Below are positions 1-14,346 of a stretch of 64,000 bases of DNA, in pieces (the stretch's first letter is position 1; the number at the start of each line of letters is the position of its first letter). The notes under the pieces were generated by a model. It had not been told where the DNA came from. It saw only the letters and a program-made list of their open reading frames with translations, and searched no databases. Source of the stretch: Ornithodoros turicata (lineage: Eukaryota; Arthropoda; Arachnida; Ixodida; Argasidae); contig NC_088203.1 in NCBI RefSeq assembly GCF_037126465.1, positions 95,852,668 to 95,916,667 on the forward strand. Reading direction: 5' to 3'. Position numbers and translations under genes: made by a program.

Positions 1-364
1 AAAAGGTAATCTCTGCGCTGCCGGACTCGCAAGACAAAAAATTACGCACACAAGAAGAGGGAGAATGAAGAAAAAAAAGAAGTATGGCAGCAGGTAGGTA
101 AGACACAGCTGAGCAAGTATTAGAGAGTTTTATTGTCCATCGTACGCTATAGCCTTTGCGTACGTAAGGGATAGTGTTGGGTGGTTCTGCGCACGCGCAA
201 AACATAAAGAGAGCTTCGCGCAGTGCTAAGAACCACCAACGCTATCCTTTGCGTACGCAAAGAAGATAGCCTACGATGCACTAAAACGCACTATTCTTGT
301 GGTGTGTTCGTAACGATGAATCCTGCTTTTCAAGCTCGTTTAGCGCACAATACAGGAGCAAAAA

Positions 365-382
365 GAGAGAGAGAGAGAGAGA
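365..382 (+). repeat. (GA)9 microsatellite
   Basis: Nine GA units. Confidence 0.85.
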
Positions 383-1487
383 AAAGAACAAGTGTAGAGG
401 TCGTCGCCACACACGTCGCAGTAAAAGTACACTCAATTAATTGTACTCAATAAGTTAATTTACCTGTACTTATGCGAGCAGCAGCGACGATCCCACAAAA
501 TTACCCTCCACGTATTGTCCCGAACAATCCATCATAGCGGCAACAATGGGAGAAAAGCTTTAATTGCCCTGGCAGTCTTGCGGCCAAGCCAAACAAACAG
601 TGCGCACATTCCAATCGGACATAGTGCCCGTTTAGTATACGCAATCGGGTTGGCAATGCCGTGCACGTGCTATTGTTTCAGCTTTTATCTTTTTACTCGG
701 CGAGGGCACTTTCACGTTTCATCAGAGGCGTTTACAACGAAGCGGGACATCGAGTTCTCCGTGCTGAACCAAGTTGTCCAGCTGGTGTGATCCGTTACCT
801 AGTTCTGCTTACGACGGGGAATGTCGTTCTCTTCATGAAATATGCCGAGGGGGTAACGCGTACAATTACATTCTGTAGCCTTGGACTGTGCGTGGCTTCG
901 CTATAGAGGTGACGCGGATAATGGCTGGGGTAGTTTTATGACTTACATACGCGGAACACGTTGCGTTTATGGATGTGCCAGATGTGGACACTATAGCTCA
1001 AGTACTATAGTTCAGCACTGCTTTCGAAGTAGATGATTGCTAGCAAATGTAAAGACGACCGAGAAAGGATAGGGAGACGGTAGAGTGATGTGGTGGAGGT
1101 GAACTCCGGCACATTTTAATGAACGCATACAGGTGATGGACATTATACGTAGTCCCATCCTGCGGCACGTGCAGCATGCCGTCACACAAATACGGGCTAA
1201 CTCACCTCATGTGCAAGACTACCCCTTATTGGAGCTATACTATTATTGGAGCATGACAACGGACCTATAGTAATGTGTCACAAACGTGAACGTGATATCC
1301 GTCGGCAATAAAAGCTATAGTCTTGAGCACCCATGTCTATGAAGCCATGGCAAAAGTGTCAGGCAACAATGGACTGTTTCCTTCGTTCGAGACTTGATAT
1401 ATACGTTCAAACTAAAGAGGCAGGTAAAGAAGCTGCGGTAAATTGTAGAGGCTGAACCAACTATTAAGACAAACAGGCCTCAACGTT

Positions 1488-1511
1488 CAACAAGACGTTC
1501 AACAAGCCTCA
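1488..1511 (+). repeat. 12-bp tandem duplication
   Basis: ACGTTCAACAAG occurs twice in direct succession. Confidence 0.8.
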
Positions 1512-2057
1512 CCAACGCAAAAGCAGTGATTGGAATGACGTCAATAGACCTCTACCCGAGAAACGTCATCATGACGTTGGTAGATAGGCTGAAACCGAAA
1601 TAAATCGGAAGGGGAAGACTGGGTTCCACGAATGGGCACTTGTTCGCTGCCTCCTATTGAAAGAAAAGTATAGGACCGAAGGTCGCTTCCCTTTCAGGGA
1701 CCATCGCAATCCCCTCAAGACCGTGGCTTTCTTGCGCCACCTTGTTCGCCCCTAGCATCGAGCGTAGTTCAACTCTACCAAATTGATGGCGCTGTCGTAC
1801 ACTATGACGTCGTTTGTTTACAAACAGAGAGAGGTCTATTTGAGGCAGTTTGAGATAATCAGAGAAATAATCAGGTGTGGGTTCGCGAGGCCCGCCACCG
1901 GGCACTCGCTGGCTTTTCGTCTACTGAGGTCTTTCAGGTGCTACCTTTCCAACTTCCTGCACTAAGATGTCGCGATATGTGGATGTTACAGCGCAGCTTT
2001 TATACGAGTCGTTGCAACCTGAGGATATCAAAATATGCCAGGAAAGTATCAGACGTA

Positions 2058-2117
2058 CTTATAAGTTCATAAGTTTATAAACTATAAGTTATATAAGTTT
2101 AAGAGTTTATAAGTTAT
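2058..2117 (+). repeat. ATAAGTTT-type tandem tract
   Basis: Variants of ATAAGTTT repeated about seven times with small indels; AT-rich. Confidence 0.75.
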
Positions 2118-3744
2118 TGATACAGTTCACAGGGTGTATTACTGCATAGTCGTAGAACTTTGACTGTGCCATCTAGCGGATTGCTGATGACAGCCGAGCC
2201 ATCGTACACGCGGCTTGGAACACATAATTATCTCACTGTACAGTTAGATACGCAGGAAATCCAACAGTGCAGCTGTTGCATCCACCGCTGAAGCAGACAA
2301 TGAGTCGTCACCTGCCTCCCCCTCACGTGACAAGCATCTTGTTCTTTCGTTCGTATCTCATTCGTGGCAACAAACACGTCGTCAACCTCTCGTCTTCCGC
2401 AGAAGGCTTCTTTAACATGCACAAGCCTTGATATAGTATATAGACTATTTCTTCATATGCAAAACTTTTGCACCTGAAGAAATGTGGTCTTCTACATGAA
2501 GGCTTGTCAAGGCTTCGCTGTTGGATTTACTGCATATCGTTACTGTTCTGGTCGCTGGCTGTATTCTTCACTACCCGCTGCTGTTACCACACAGTAGACG
2601 ACGGTGTGAACTGGCACTGGGCGAGCTTTTTGTCGCCCTTCTTCTTACAAGGCAGCCGCGCACAATAATTACCCGCCGAAGCAAAACTGGTGCGTGCCTT
2701 GCGATGACAGAAATGACCAACAAACGCAATCACGCGAAACATCTTAGCAAGATTAAGAAGAAAAAAAAAAAGAACTGACGAGGACTCATCAAACTCATCC
2801 CATTACAAAGGCAAATATATTTTTAGGACCCTAACTACCAAAATCTGCGCGCGCAGCTTCCTTGATTGCTCCCTTTGTTTGTACACTTCTCCCACGCAAG
2901 GCACAAGAACTGAAGAACATCGCTCGGTACACTTCCCTTTCTATTACCATCCCCTTCCCCACAATGCACAGGCATTCTCAACGTACCGTCCTTAAACCGC
3001 ACATAAGTAAAAAAGTACGCACATTTTGCGACCCTATAAAATTGCGCCCAAATTGTCCGCACTTAGAAAGCTAACCAGAGCGAAGCCAAAGAAAATATTC
3101 CATCGCAATCTGATTAACCTCAGTGGGTACCGCCATTCAGGGTCAACGACGACGACGACGTTCTCACGCGCCGGCGTAGGTGTCACGGGGCCGCTCACGA
3201 CGGCACACAAGACGTTCGTTATTGTCACGCCACTAATTGGGACGCACACACACATCCACTTTGTTCTTCTTTGACGTTTGTCTTCAAAGAAGATCGTCGG
3301 CCGCATTTCGCGAAGGGACCGCCGTAATTGTTAGCGTCCTCTTTACGGTTAACGGCCGCCGCTGAAGAAAGCGCTAAGTGCAGTCGGAAGAGGTTTAAAG
3401 GGTTTGAAAGTTTGAAAGACAAGTTTGAAAAGTGCACTTATTGTTCTCGGTGGGAGAGTTCTGCGAGTGGATTTTAGGAAAGGCCTACTGTGTGGACAGT
3501 GATGTGCGCGGAGATAGCTTAGCAGACTGAAGCGGTCTTAGTTTACACTGGAATTTTTGTTGTTGTTTATTTTTTGTATGAAGTTTGTTGTTACTTTTGG
3601 AAACAACTTAAATTAGTAGCGGGAAATAGAGGTACGATGACCGCTTTATAGCTGGTTTATACCTGTTAACGTCTTAATGCGTTACGGGTGGTGGTGGTGG
3701 TAGAGTGTTATTTCCGTGCCAACTGCCTGCTTGCGGCATGTTGC

Positions 3745-3940
3745 TCAGGGGGGGAGGGGTGTTGTGCGTGCTGGGCCGACTGAACACAGGGAACTCTGCC
3801 GACACTTGTCTTAAAGCATCTGAGGACAACACAGGGAAACACCCAGACAGGACAGGCGGCGCCTGGATGCGAACCCGGGTCACCTCACAGTCTCTTCGAG
3901 GAATACCATCACCGTAGCCCCTAAGCCACGGGAGCTGGTT
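3745..3940 (-). mobile_element. tRNA-derived SINE family A, tail-truncated copy
   Basis: Head at 3940 (AGCTCCCGTGGCTTAGGGGC on the minus strand), B box GGTTCGCATCC, then the body up to the GTCGGCCCAGCAC hallmark. The part beyond about 3745 does not match the tail of other copies. Confidence 0.7.
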
Positions 3941-4653
3941 AATCCGTTACGTTACTTTACTTTTTTTTTACTTGCTTAACTTTTTTATTACTTAGAAGCA
4001 GTATAGTTAAAATACGTGGAAAATTGGGCTGAGAGGGCAAGCCCTGTCGAATAGCCCAAGAAGGGAAGGAACACGAATATACGACACTATTACGTGAGTC
4101 GTGTGAGGATGCTTCAGACAACAAAAGATGAAGAGTGCTCGGATGGAGTTTAACAGCGGACGAAAAAAGAAAATACGCGTTACGGTGATAATAACAGGGT
4201 AGTCGACGAACCGAAAGCATTGAGTAACTCAGAGTACATGTCAATCAGCGATTCATGAAAGGAAGTTCATATTTATAAAGCAAAATATCGAAGTATCAGA
4301 ACATCAAAAGTACAAAATATTAGAGTACCAAGTATCAAAGTGCAAAATATCAAACGACAAAGGTAAACAAGTTCGTTACAGTGCTTTTACGGCAGGAATT
4401 GGTTCTTCCTTCGTGCAGAACCACTCCCCGTCATTAATTATTGTTGTTTCTTTCTTCTCCATTCACTCTGTTAGGCAGTACAATGCAAAGCGTTAAAGAA
4501 ATAGAAAGATAAAATCGACTGGATTTTTATGTATTCTGTCGAACGCGTGTAAATTATGTAGCTGTTGGTCTACCTTCCTATCCTGACCTTCGGGCGCCCG
4601 CAGTCTTTTTCTTCTTCTTCCTCCGTCTCTGGCAGTCATCCACCAAAGGGATT

Positions 4654-4677
4654 GATTTGATTTGATTTGATTTGATC
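4654..4677 (+). repeat. (GATTT)n microsatellite
   Basis: Four to five GATTT units in a row. Confidence 0.85.
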
Positions 4678-5474
4678 TTAAGAAAAAATAAAATGGAGAT
4701 TTTGGCTTCACTATAGTGTGAGGCACGCAACTCCACATCACTTGCACCAGCTACTTTGGTGGAAAACTCCTGGAATGATGATGCCAATGAAGAGAGATTC
4801 GCCAAAGGGACATTGGCCAGGGCTGGACTGCTTTCACAGCGGTCGCTGTTAACGAGAAGGTTTTGGGAGATCGCTGTGGCTGTATTAGAAAACCTCAGGT
4901 TTCGATTTCGGTTTCAGTGATGCCAAGCGAGTTAAAATAATCTAAAGCTAATAAAAGCAGTTTAGACATACTCAGAGATGGGTACGTTGTCCCGGAAAGT
5001 GTCCCGGTTTTTCAGCGTGTCCTGTCCCGCCTTTGTCCCGATTTTAGTAATATTTTTGTCACATTTTTGTATATCTAATCACAGCTCTACACGTCACCAC
5101 TCACTTCACAGATCTGAAGGCAGTATACTCGTCACTCTAAAGTAGTTGTGCATATATCAGGCAATAAAAGTGTCATCCAAACATCCACACGTAACAGCTA
5201 CCGCTGAAATTCACGTTACACAATCGTAACCGTCCTGTAATTTTTCTAATCGTTTCGGTATAGTTCAGCAATAGCTTCGATGTCATTATAACTTCTTCCT
5301 TCTCTTCCCTTTCTTCTTCTTTTTCTCTCTCCACAACTGTTACGGACAGGCATACGTACACGGCTGTGGACGTTGGTGGGCCCTGTAAAGGTGTCGTTTT
5401 AAAATCAAGATATGGTCCAAGACACGGAACAGAAAGCATATTTACGAAACACATGCACAATATAATTAGGGTCA

Positions 5475-5915
5475 GAGTTTTTCAGCTAGGTTAAACCCGA
5501 TTCCCCCCGATTTATTCCCTCCCGGATCAGTATAAAGGGCCAATTCGGGTTAAACTCGATTTCTCCCCCAAATCCAATCGCGTATCAGGTTTTACCACGT
5601 ATCACGTGCACTATTTGCTAGCAATGTATACGAATGTGGGATGTAGATATTATTCAAGTGTAACAATAAGTATGCGAAGCACATTTAATGTTACAACATC
5701 TAGTGCTAGTCCCTATAAACTGTGAGGTACGTATCTTTGGCAAATATATGCACTCTAACCGCGGGCGGCTAGTTGGACAGAAAGCAAAACACAACAGCCT
5801 GGTAACACCCGAATGTATCAGAATAACACCCGATTTCACCCTGAATTACATGTTTAAAAATAGCACCCGATTTTTCCTTCCCGAATCCGGTAAAGGCATT
5901 TAACCCGAAAAAGTC
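5475..5915. repeat. Diffuse repeat rich in (A/C)CCCGAT words
   Basis: Two blocks (5490-5580 and 5800-5915) carry repeated AACCCGATT, CCCCGATTT, ACACCCGATTT words separated by ordinary sequence. Probably an old repeat element; boundaries unclear. Confidence 0.35.
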
Positions 5916-8900
5916 TTCCAAGGAAGTGTTCGCTTTTACCTTATTGATGCTGAATCGAGCAGACTGTTCTTTCCTGTGTAACTGAAGCTAGCATTACACG
6001 CCCCGCTCCCTCACTAGATGAGATGATCAACAAATTTTCGTGAATTTTCGTAAACTCCCTAATTCAAAACCTGTAAATCCGTATTTTTCTACGGAATTTC
6101 CGTGAAACTCGCTCGGGAAAATCGTTCGGGAGGAAATCGACATGAACGAGACGATGACAGTCAGTACGTGCACGATTGAACGCTCGGGTTGAAAGTCACG
6201 TCTGTGTATACACGACGCTACTGCTTTTCCTATCAGGCATTCAAACAGGGATAGATAAACGCTCAAAGCTTCGCATTTCCGCATCCGTTTATTTAAGATG
6301 GGGCGGATAAACAGATAAAGAGAAAAGTCGCCTCAGCGAACAAGTATTCACGTACAAACCTGTCTCTCACAAAACAAGTTGTTTCCCGAAGCTACTACGC
6401 TAAAATACTTGTACTTGTTTAACTGTAAGGAATAGGAAGCAGAAGATAGCAGGCGAACGCGTCCTTTCCCCTCCCTTCTTTTTTTTCCCTCAACAAACGG
6501 AACAGCAAATTTGAAAGGGGCTCTGATGTCCCGAAGCTCTTGAGCTGTCTGACCCATTCAATATTCGATCAACGCGCATAATATTGGTTCATGCAGACCG
6601 TTCTATCCAAAACCACTAGCCTTCGGTAATCGCTATAAGCGGGTGACAAGGCGTTATCTCTACGGAACTGAAAAATATATCACAAATATCGTCGCACACC
6701 GTCAACTTACGTGACGCTGTACCTCTTATGGTTATTGGGTGGAGGTTGGAGCACACAGTGACTGTGAGATATTGCACAATATATTTCGAGATACGTATAT
6801 AAGTCGTATAAGTCGTACGTATATACGCGGGAATGACTTTGTTTGCGGCTGTGGTGTAAACCTGAAAGAAAGCAAGAGAAAATATTCGAAGTCCAGTGAA
6901 AGTACAGATTCATTGTTGTCTCTAGCTGTCACTGTTGTTGAAGAAAGTTCTCTCCATAAATTTCCACTGTGCGAGGACAGAGGAAAGTGCTGAAAGCAAC
7001 GCATTCAAATCTGCATTTCAATTCAGAGCCTGCGTTCATTACCTCAGACTTAGTCAACATCTGCAACAGATGCGAAGGCCAGGATTGAATTTATGTGGCG
7101 TAGAGCAGACGCGACGACCTCCGAAGGTCGTTAGGGCTATCGCCGCAATCCCCCTTATACTCCTGTTATCTGATCTCTCCAACTTTCCACGTGACAAACA
7201 TTATTTACACTGCTTCCACCATATACACTTCGTTTTCTTCTGTCGCTCGCACGCTTCCCGGAACAATGCTTGCTTGTTCGAACTAAAACTTCTTTTATAC
7301 AATTAGTGCGTTCTCAATACGTATACGTACGAAACCAATTACGTCCTGTCAACGATTAAGGCGAGTAGCGACAATATTTCGACGCCTTTAGCTCAATTAT
7401 TTTCCCTCTCCCAAAGAAACTCGAAGCGATAATCCACATCAACACCTAATTCACTCGTACCTACCAATCCGAATCACAAAATACTCCATCTATCAAACCC
7501 CTAACTCGCACATACCGATCTCCGAGCGTGTCCACTCGCGCATGTGGCCCCGATTTGAAAGACCCGGTAGCTAGTTGCAGGTGCTGATCTGCCATATACA
7601 CCTGACCTGGTGTCCACTCCGTTCAAAAAATTCCGATTCGAACAGCATCGATAATTCACACGGGCGAGAAGGACGTAATTAGAGCGAGGCCTTCTTCCGT
7701 TGCGTGCCTTGGCAAGGACGGTTGCGCAACGGCAAGGACACCCGGATCGGCGGCAGCTGCTGCCAAACAGATTACTGGGTGGAGACGAGACGCTTCCTCC
7801 TCCAGACGGTGGATGTATACACGATGCGGGGACGCGGAAGAAGTGGGGCCCATAACACACGCACGTTGGCAGTGATGAGCGTGGAAAGGGGCGCTCTCAT
7901 CGTGAGCTGTTTGTTCTTTCCCTGATTCACGGGTATACAAAGATGACGCGTGCTCTTGGGGATGCTGTAAGACTTTTATTTTTTTATTTTTCGGACGAAA
8001 ACAATGTTTGCCTTGAGCTTGGAGGTTGGAGAAGAAATCTGAAGAGGGGAAGGAATATGGTGTGTGTGTGTGTTGTTCCTTTCAAATGTTGTTCATGTTC
8101 CAAACGGTGTTTCAAAGCGCTTCGGGCACCTCGGTGTCTCATATTCGGAGGCCATTAAAATCGAGCCCGTCATCATCATCATTATTATTATTGTTACCGA
8201 GAGACTGGGAGGAATGTGAGTTTATTCCAAGAAAAAGAGGAAATGTCCGTCATACGCAATGTCGACTTGCTCTTCAATTGAAAAAAAAGAAGAAGAGATA
8301 GGTTCGTCGCTGATCCAGTCTAATTCGTCTTTCATGGGGTTCACTTATATATACTCAGAGGCTGCTCATATGTTCTGTCTCTCTCGTGAAGTAGAGCACG
8401 GGAGTGCCAAAAGACTGCTTTTGTACCTTACACCGTGCAACAATTAAAAGCAACAATGCAAAGCGGCTGTGAACAGAAAAAAAGAAGAAGAAAAAAGAAA
8501 AGAAAAACATGCAGGGAAGTGACTTCACATCCTATATGCAATAACTTACCGCGAATGTCCGTCGACCCCATGTTAAATTCTACCGTCGACAAATGACCAG
8601 ATTAGCCGCGGTGCCGGCAGAATAATTGCATGCCTCCCCTCACCGGCATTCAGGAGGGATAGTCCGATATGTTTAGTAAAGAAATAAATACGAATGACAC
8701 ATGTACGCAATAACTATTTCTTTCGATGACGACCAATCTGATGACATGCAAGCTGAGAGGTTTTCCTAGAGTTGTTATTGTGACCGCACATCATCCGTGC
8801 CGTCTGTTCCGTTTGCTGTATTGGAAGGAAAGTGCGCAGAAGGCCTTGTCACATCTTGTCATGCTACTCACGGTTTGCTCCACTGTCCGCGACGACAGCT

Positions 8901-11035
8901 GATAATTCGCGTTCTATGATTGACAGGTTGAGTGCAGAGAGCATTAAATATATTTACGAGTGGTACACTTTAGACAAATGACTTCCTGCACGGCGAAGAC
9001 ATGCAGCGCACGGCCTTGTGTGTAGCAGGGTTGAGAAATTTAATGACCTTTTCCCTGCAGATATGATTCAATTTATTGCTTCCTCCATAACTCATACCGC
9101 TGATTAATGATGGTTCTTGAAAGCTAATACATGTTTTATAATCCATTGCTCACGCGTTCAAACTTCCTGGTTATAGAGTCACCTCATTCTGCAATGCTTT
9201 TTTCTTCTTCTTCTTTTTTTTTTTTTTTTTTACTAGTTACTATTATATACGGACGACAAACAAGCAAAACAGAAGGCATGTCGCGAATTGCGACACGTCC
9301 TGTGAATTCATGTTTTCTTTCTTTGTTGTCGCGTATTTTTTTTTCTTGTGTTTATCGAAAATGCAGAGCCAACGTGTTAAGAACTACCATATCGCCTTTA
9401 CATTTTTTTTTTGTGCGTGTCTGTCTTTGGAACTTTTTAGCTTAGGCGCATTTAAAATGATTTTTGTAGGGCACTTTGCAAAAGACTTTCTTCTGGCACC
9501 TTGCCTAGTGTCCCGGTGCAAGACCTTGGCTAAAGAGGTTCAGGTTGGTCGTTATACAAGACTGATCTGCATTTTTTATCACTTCGTCGTGACCGAATTA
9601 CTTAATGCAAGTTTTGTGTCTTTTCTTGAGTAATGGCAAACTAAGCTTGGAGCAGTGGCAGTTTAATGGCTTTAGAAGCTCAAATATCAGAGTCAAGGGC
9701 AATCATTGCAGACAAAACATAACAGGTTATCTGTTGTAGGCAGGACTTACTTGAATACAAGTCCGGAGGCTGCACGTCAGCTACCAGTTAGCCTCAATCC
9801 TAACTTCATAAATCCATGAATATTAAAAAAGAAACATTAATGTGTTGCCAATTGCTCCAAAACGTAAATGACTAAGTTGTTATGTGTTTGCACGTCATGT
9901 GTATGAAATGATTTAATGTCACAGAATAATATCTAGTATAAGCTTGCCGTTTTGTTCTCCAAGCGTTTCACACAAGAATGGTGTACAAGAATGGTGTTCT
10001 TGGTGTTGTTGTTGTTGGTTGATTAAATAACAAGGGGAGGTTGAATTCGAATGTTGTTCTTCTTTTCTGAGAAGTCCAGTGATTAGCTGTATAATGGATA
10101 CTACATCACAATACTTGATACTTCACACTTTCTTTGAAGTACTGGAAGCCAGTTTTCAAGAGTGATGCGTTTTCTTTAACGGACAGCTGGGTCACACAGA
10201 ACTATGCCGCAAAAATCCGATTTTCGGTTGGTGGTCCAATGTGGCCATGAGATCTCATGTATGCAGCATGGCCCGTGGGTACACCAGCGAGTGCCCGCGT
10301 GTAACTCACACTTTCGAACAGGTGCGAGTGCCGATTGGCAGTTTTGTGCGGGTAGCGGATTGGACGCTGGTAAGACAATTTCCTAAAATATGAAGGAATA
10401 GGAAATATTTATTTAGTCGCTCAAATAGCACCCTTCTTTCGTTACGTACTAAATAACGTTGAAGGAACACATGGAACATGCATTTTTTACTGCGTCATGT
10501 GAGCATGCTATACCTTCAGGAACCGTCACGCAAAATATTTCCGTTGGGAAGTGCGAATTTACTGAGATGATTGCTTTGGAAGACAGCGCGCAGCGGCCTC
10601 GCCCAGCCGCTCCTCGCGTCTCGTGACGTCAAGTGGCAGAGGACTCTTCATTGGCCACCGAGAATCATCTGCTAGAGAGAGCGACCAGGCGAGACGCAGG
10701 AAGGCCGGGCGAGATGCGACTGCATGCAAAAAGAAATACAGAATAGAGAAATATAGAATATGAAGGCGCTCGCCTCAGTATTGGCGAGGCACATGACGGT
10801 GCAGACTGGCAGCCGAGGGGAGCAGGTTTTGGTTTTCTGACCCGCGAGATTCAAAGCTCTCTTACGCTCCAGGATTACGCGCTGCACTCGTAGTCTTTAT
10901 GCGAATGTGTGCCCCAAGTCTTGTAATCAGAATTTCTTTTTATCCCGACATATTTGTTCTTCAAGGCACATAACCCATCAGGGACAGCCTTGGGGAGCAC
11001 TCACAGCTCGCGCCTTGTGTTCCTTCTCGTCGTGG

Positions 11036-11152
11036 GTAGCGGGTCGGGTGCGGATGCGACTTTGGAAATATGTGCAGATTGCGGACGGATGCGAGTTTCA
11101 TTTTGTTGCGGGCTGATGCGGGTCGAACAATTCCGACCCGTGCAATACTCTA
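11036..11152. repeat. GC-rich transposon-like fragment
   Basis: GTAGCGGGTCGGGTGCGGAT to GGTCGAACAATTCCGACCCG: repeated CGGGT words and a terminal palindrome-like GGTCG..CGACC, followed by TGCAATACTCTAC. Looks like one end of a hAT-type nonautonomous element; partner end not identified. Confidence 0.3.
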
Positions 11153-12228
11153 CTAATGTCCAATCAAAGAAAATATATGAAAACACAAAAATTTGCCACA
11201 ACACTATTCATCTTTGCAAGCTTGCAGCTAAGCACTGATATGCTTGTCGAGCGCACAGAGACTGGTGCCGAAGATTCGTTTTGGATGACCAAAGCCAGGC
11301 ATCTAGCGTTCCCGTAGCAACGTTGGCGTCCATGCCGCTGCGCCTTGACCTTGGTATCGGCAGTGCGGCGGCGTCTTCTTTCCTCGGGCGCCTAGAATCG
11401 GGTCGCCGACGACCGGTCCTCGGCGCGATCCTCCTCGGCTGCCCCGACGCCATTCGGCCGTGCGCGAAGCGTGTTACGTAAACCGAGTCTCTCCGTTCCA
11501 GCACCTCGGACGTGGTTGTTTCTTATGCCCCTTCTGCTCGAGTTACATCAAGTCTGCGACATTGCTTCACAATCGGATTTGTAGTTCTGCTCAGTGGTCT
11601 TCACTTGGGATATACAATCTTCAAAGTTGCGTAAGTCTGCACTGCCTCTTGAACTGGACATCTAATTCCTTGCCGCAGGGTAAAGGATGCATGTTTTTGC
11701 TATACTCACCTCGCCTACTCGAGGGACTGATATTGTCATGTTACCCCGCTACCCACACGTGTAGACGCTAAAATCCCGCTAGAGAGCACGCCGCCGTGCT
11801 TCACCTGTGAGCGATGGCGTTTATCAAGCTGAGAAACGGAACCGTTATATTTCATTCAGTTGTAGATATTCAGTGGTTAAAGAAAATCCTGCTAGCCTTC
11901 TTTTTTATATATATTGACTGGCAGGTTCAATAAATTGTTGGTGGGTAACATCTAATCGAAAATCGCGTCAATGCTCAATTCGGCACAAAAAAATTCCTCT
12001 CCGCGTGTTTTAACTCTGCATATCCTCCCAGGCACAAAAGTATTGCTCGTCGAGCACTACAGACCTCGGCATCCTTTCGTGTCAGTTAAAGTAACTCGAA
12101 ATCAATCGCGGTAATCTCGTCATGTACCCTAGAGCGTCACGAGAACTAGATTACGCTCATGTCAAGAACGCGGTAGTTAGGAATTCAACGTGTCACAGAG
12201 CCCTGATAACCTACAATAACTACATTCA

Positions 12229-12290
12229 ATAATAATAACAATACAATAATACAATACAATACAAATACAAACACAACAATAATACAATAT
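12229..12290 (+). repeat. (AATAC)n/(AATA)n tract
   Basis: AATAC, AATAATAC and ACAAATAC units in an imperfect run. Confidence 0.75.
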
Positions 12291-14346
12291 CTAGCATTCA
12301 AATTAAACCTAATTGCGACTGATAGCGCTCATATTACATTCAATATATCAGTGTCTGTTGTTCATGGAAAGGGGTGCAGTTGCGTCGCGTAGTCAGTTAT
12401 GACGGAGATGTCATACGAACGATGATTTCAATACATCTGTGTAATGGCACATAGCATTTAAGATAGCGCAGATTGGTCAGCTGTCAAGTCGAACAATAGA
12501 TGGGGATCCGTTGACTATAGCTATACCTGATGCTTTCGTGACCTTTCGTGTGTGGTCGTAAATGACATTATGACAGCCGTGACATTGTAAAACGTACTTC
12601 TGTAAAAAAATAAAGAAAAAAGTAGTAGAGTACCTAAGCACTATAGCTTCAAACTCAACTTACCTGACGATCAATTACAAAACAACAATGACAGTAATCC
12701 TACCAGCCTTTCTTTTTTTGGACAACGCTATCGTGCAACTATATTTATTGAATATTGAACTAACTTCAGCATACCCATAGTTCGATCCGACACTTATAGT
12801 GGCTCTATTCAGAACCGTAACAGTTGGCATGCTGAACACAGACACGACACAAACAAGGACTACTATAAGTACCGTTGAACACTGGTGGCAGTCGTAAGTA
12901 CATCTTTTACAAACCTCTTATTTTGTATCTCATCATCCAATCACGAAAATTTGACCATGTCCCGAGATGTACCATGACGCGACGTACCTATTTCGAAAAC
13001 TGTCATCCTTCTTCGGTCCGACATGTTATTCAGAAGTGACATCCGCATTGCAGCGTCGCTAAAATAAGAAGGAAGGAACCGTATGAAAGGCAAAGAAGCG
13101 TGCATGCAGAAGCACACGCATGGGATTCAAAACAAGAAAAACGGAACGATTCGTGGAGGACGTTTCGGTTGACCGCCTATCTGACTTGTTGATGGCTGTT
13201 CTATATAAAACCTAACGTGCTCCCGTGCTCATCCCCTCAACGTCCTTTTTGCTTGCATAGGCATCTCTTCAGGTTACCTTTATGGACTGTGAAGCTTTCT
13301 TTTTTTTTTTTTTTATGAGCCTGTACGCTAGTATGGCGACTTCGACATTCCAGTTTGGATGCGCTCTGGAAATGCATGCTACGGAACAACGTGTTTTATA
13401 TCGCTTGACATCACATGAACTTTCCGCAGGTTAGAGTGACCGAGACCGGACAAACCGTTCGAGAAGGTATTTGCTTTTACGATCGCGTGTCAGAACCAGG
13501 TAGCCTAAAAAGAGAGGTCACGGTACCGCAGAACATTTCTGATACCGGTTCGATCATACAACATGGAACTCAAAACGACACGTTTATGGTTGTCGCGCGT
13601 ATACCTGCAGCTGTGCACGTTTCTTCATAGCGGTGGTCTGCTTGGTTTTCATCGGAAGAAATAAAAAGGTACGAGCGTTGTCATTGATATGACGTGTTTC
13701 CGGATGTCATTCTTCACTTCCCGTTTCATTCTCTCCATGAGGGTTTCCATGGCTTTCACTCAACAAGGCCCTGTCCTACATACAATGTATAGAAGTGTGA
13801 CTTTTGTGATAGCTCTATTTGGGACCTTTTTTATGCGCCTGGGTTCGGTATTTGTATGACGATGTGACAAGGCGGAGGACTACATAATTTTCTCGCGATT
13901 TAATACGTGGCCAATGAAAATGTCATACGCGTGCTACGAGTGTAACGGGCATCGACCAGCGTAGTATTTTAGTGTACTCCTGTCTGTATTTTGAGAGTAT
14001 GTGAGCGTATTGGGACATTGGACATTGTAGGGGCACTGTAAAGACACTTGCACAAAAACGCCGAATAGTTTGGTCTGACTTTCAGTCATCATTAACTCGA
14101 AGGTGCAATAAAACAAGAAAAAGAAATCAGAGCGGACGGTACCGCCACCGTCATACAGATGGCGCAGAGGTCGAGCGTTGTTCGATATTGTCGCGGTTGA
14201 CGACAGGGCAGCCAGCCACGCTATGGCTGTAGGTATTCCGTCATAGGCACGACGATGAGTTGCGCTCAAATGCATGTTTTTTCTTTTTTTCTTTTTCTTT
14301 TTTTGCAAGATGAAGACATTCGTTCCACGCAAAAGATACGTGTGTA

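Larger units (their letters stand above)
1..3744. other. Intergenic, no gene recognised
   Basis: Only short open frames (91 codons at most), none with a known motif. Contains the small simple repeats listed and a poly(A) at 2760-2771. Confidence 0.55.
3941..14346. other. Intergenic, no gene recognised
   Basis: Apart from the listed repeats, AT-rich sequence with T-rich tracts (9213-9231). Longest frames (123 codons at 6935, 119 on the minus strand at 7501) have no domain and poor composition. 11290-11520 is noticeably GC-rich with open frames on both strands; it could be part of an LTR or an old transposon but has no identifiable ends. Confidence 0.5.

Noticed and set aside
4985..5045. Cluster of GTCCCG words
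   Set aside because: Five short words in 60 bp, irregular spacing; not enough for a defined repeat or binding array.
13415..13630. Possible last exon (acceptor TTCCGCAG, 60-odd codons, AATAAA at 13661)
   Set aside because: No partner exon or homology; donor/acceptor words occur by chance at this rate.
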